Part shown: in pieces, positions 6,527 to 6,862 of the stretch | How the letters are laid out: each line of letters opens with the position of its first letter | Numbering within the stretch: position 1 is the first letter of the stretch | NCBI GenBank assembly: GCA_051650265.1 | Contig: JBOFIR010000115.1 | Span: 1 to 6,862 of the forward strand | DNA from: JBOFEH01 sp051650265 | Lineage (GTDB): Bacteria; Bacillota; Clostridia; Lachnospirales; Cellulosilyticaceae | Direction: 5' to 3' | Length of the DNA: 6,862 nt | The notes under the pieces: model-generated | Database searches by the model: none | What the model saw: only the letters and a program-made list of their open reading frames with translations | What the model was told of the DNA's origin: nothing | Position numbers and translations under genes: made by a program

Positions 6527-6862
6527 TTAAGCGAGATGACATGTTGCTGCTACAGGATAATGATCTGACAAATAAACGCCATCTGTCTCGTCCTCCCATG
6601 CAACTGTTTTGACATCTTCAAATTCAGGGCTCAAGTAGATATAATCAATTTTGACATACTCACTAATATTTCCATACTCATGATAAGTATACGCAATGGC
6701 TTTTGTATAATCTTTGAGCCAACCAGTGGCTTCAATACCATCAATTTCAGGTGTTCCAGGCTCTGCATTGAGATCTCCTGTCAAAATCATAGGTGTCTTA
6801 AATGTCTCTCGGTCCTGTGCCATACGTTCGAGTATACTTGTCATTCCTAGTACACGTGCCTC
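6527..6862 (-). CDS. Endonuclease/exonuclease/phosphatase-family protein, C-terminal part (5' end cut by window edge)
   Basis: The 111 visible residues are the C-terminal end of an EEP-fold, metal-dependent phosphodiesterase or nuclease. The frame stays open to the window edge (EARVLG precedes the internal ATG at 6844), so the gene starts beyond 6862. The segment EARVLG leading into a helix is typical of this position in the family. Three catalytic motifs are visible: GDLNAEP (29-35, with the Asp and Asn of the active site), KIDYIYLS (71-78) and the terminal SDHYPV (99-104, with the catalytic Asp-His pair). Relatives of this kind are commonly about 250-300 residues, so more than half is missing. 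Whether there is a signal peptide cannot be seen, and the substrate (DNA, RNA, phospholipid or sugar phosphate) cannot be told from this part. The gene ends at TAA (6529-6527), with a terminator hairpin 104 nt downstream. Confidence 0.9.
   Translation of the reverse strand, partial: EARVLGMTSILERMAQDRETFKTPMILTGDLNAEPGTPEIDGIEATGWLKDYTKAIAYTYHEYGNISEYVKIDYIYLSPEFEDVKTVAWEDETDGVYLSDHYPVAATCHLA

Overview
The window looks like a chromosomal housekeeping stretch from a low-GC Firmicute, most likely a member of the Clostridia. The evidence is AT-rich intergenic DNA, strong Shine-Dalgarno sites of the GGAGG type, Rho-independent hairpin terminators, and the gene content: a Gln-specific GlnRS, a Firmicutes-type HelD, a YitT/DUF2179 membrane protein and a two-domain GNAT-like acyltransferase. 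This placement is inference; there is no rRNA or other marker. No transposase, integrase, CRISPR, tRNA or rRNA gene is visible.

Layout from left to right. The 3' two-thirds of glnS (+) enters from the left edge and ends at 1124. A perfect 19-bp stem (1131-1177) follows and serves as a shared, bidirectional terminator. Facing glnS is a tight two-gene minus-strand operon: pgl-type lactonase (2981-1992) followed without any gap by an acyltransferase-domain protein (1991-1173). Between pgl and the divergent helD-like gene (+, 3264-5522) lies a 282-bp AT-rich region. It holds the control signals for both genes and a long hairpin that folds best in the minus-strand (pgl leader) RNA. helD converges on, and overlaps by 66 bp, a yitT-family membrane-protein gene (minus, 6314-5457). 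Upstream of yitT is a 212-bp intergenic region with a minus-strand terminator hairpin, then the 3' end of an endonuclease/exonuclease/phosphatase-family gene (minus) that runs off the right edge.

The genes do not form one obvious pathway. glnS charges tRNA-Gln, HelD-type proteins recycle stalled RNA polymerase, and the lactonase may act in the oxidative pentose-phosphate pathway. The acyltransferase, YitT and EEP proteins have no substrate that can be read from the sequence.

The most interesting non-coding signal is a similar arrangement in the two intergenic regions. On the minus strand each has CAATT, 11 nt, TGTGTATAA, then a long hairpin whose apical part contains TGTGAATA, ending 63-71 nt before a minus-strand start codon. 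The same nonamers read on the plus strand as TTATNCACA, the DnaA-box pattern. I see no convincing undescribed multi-gene system.
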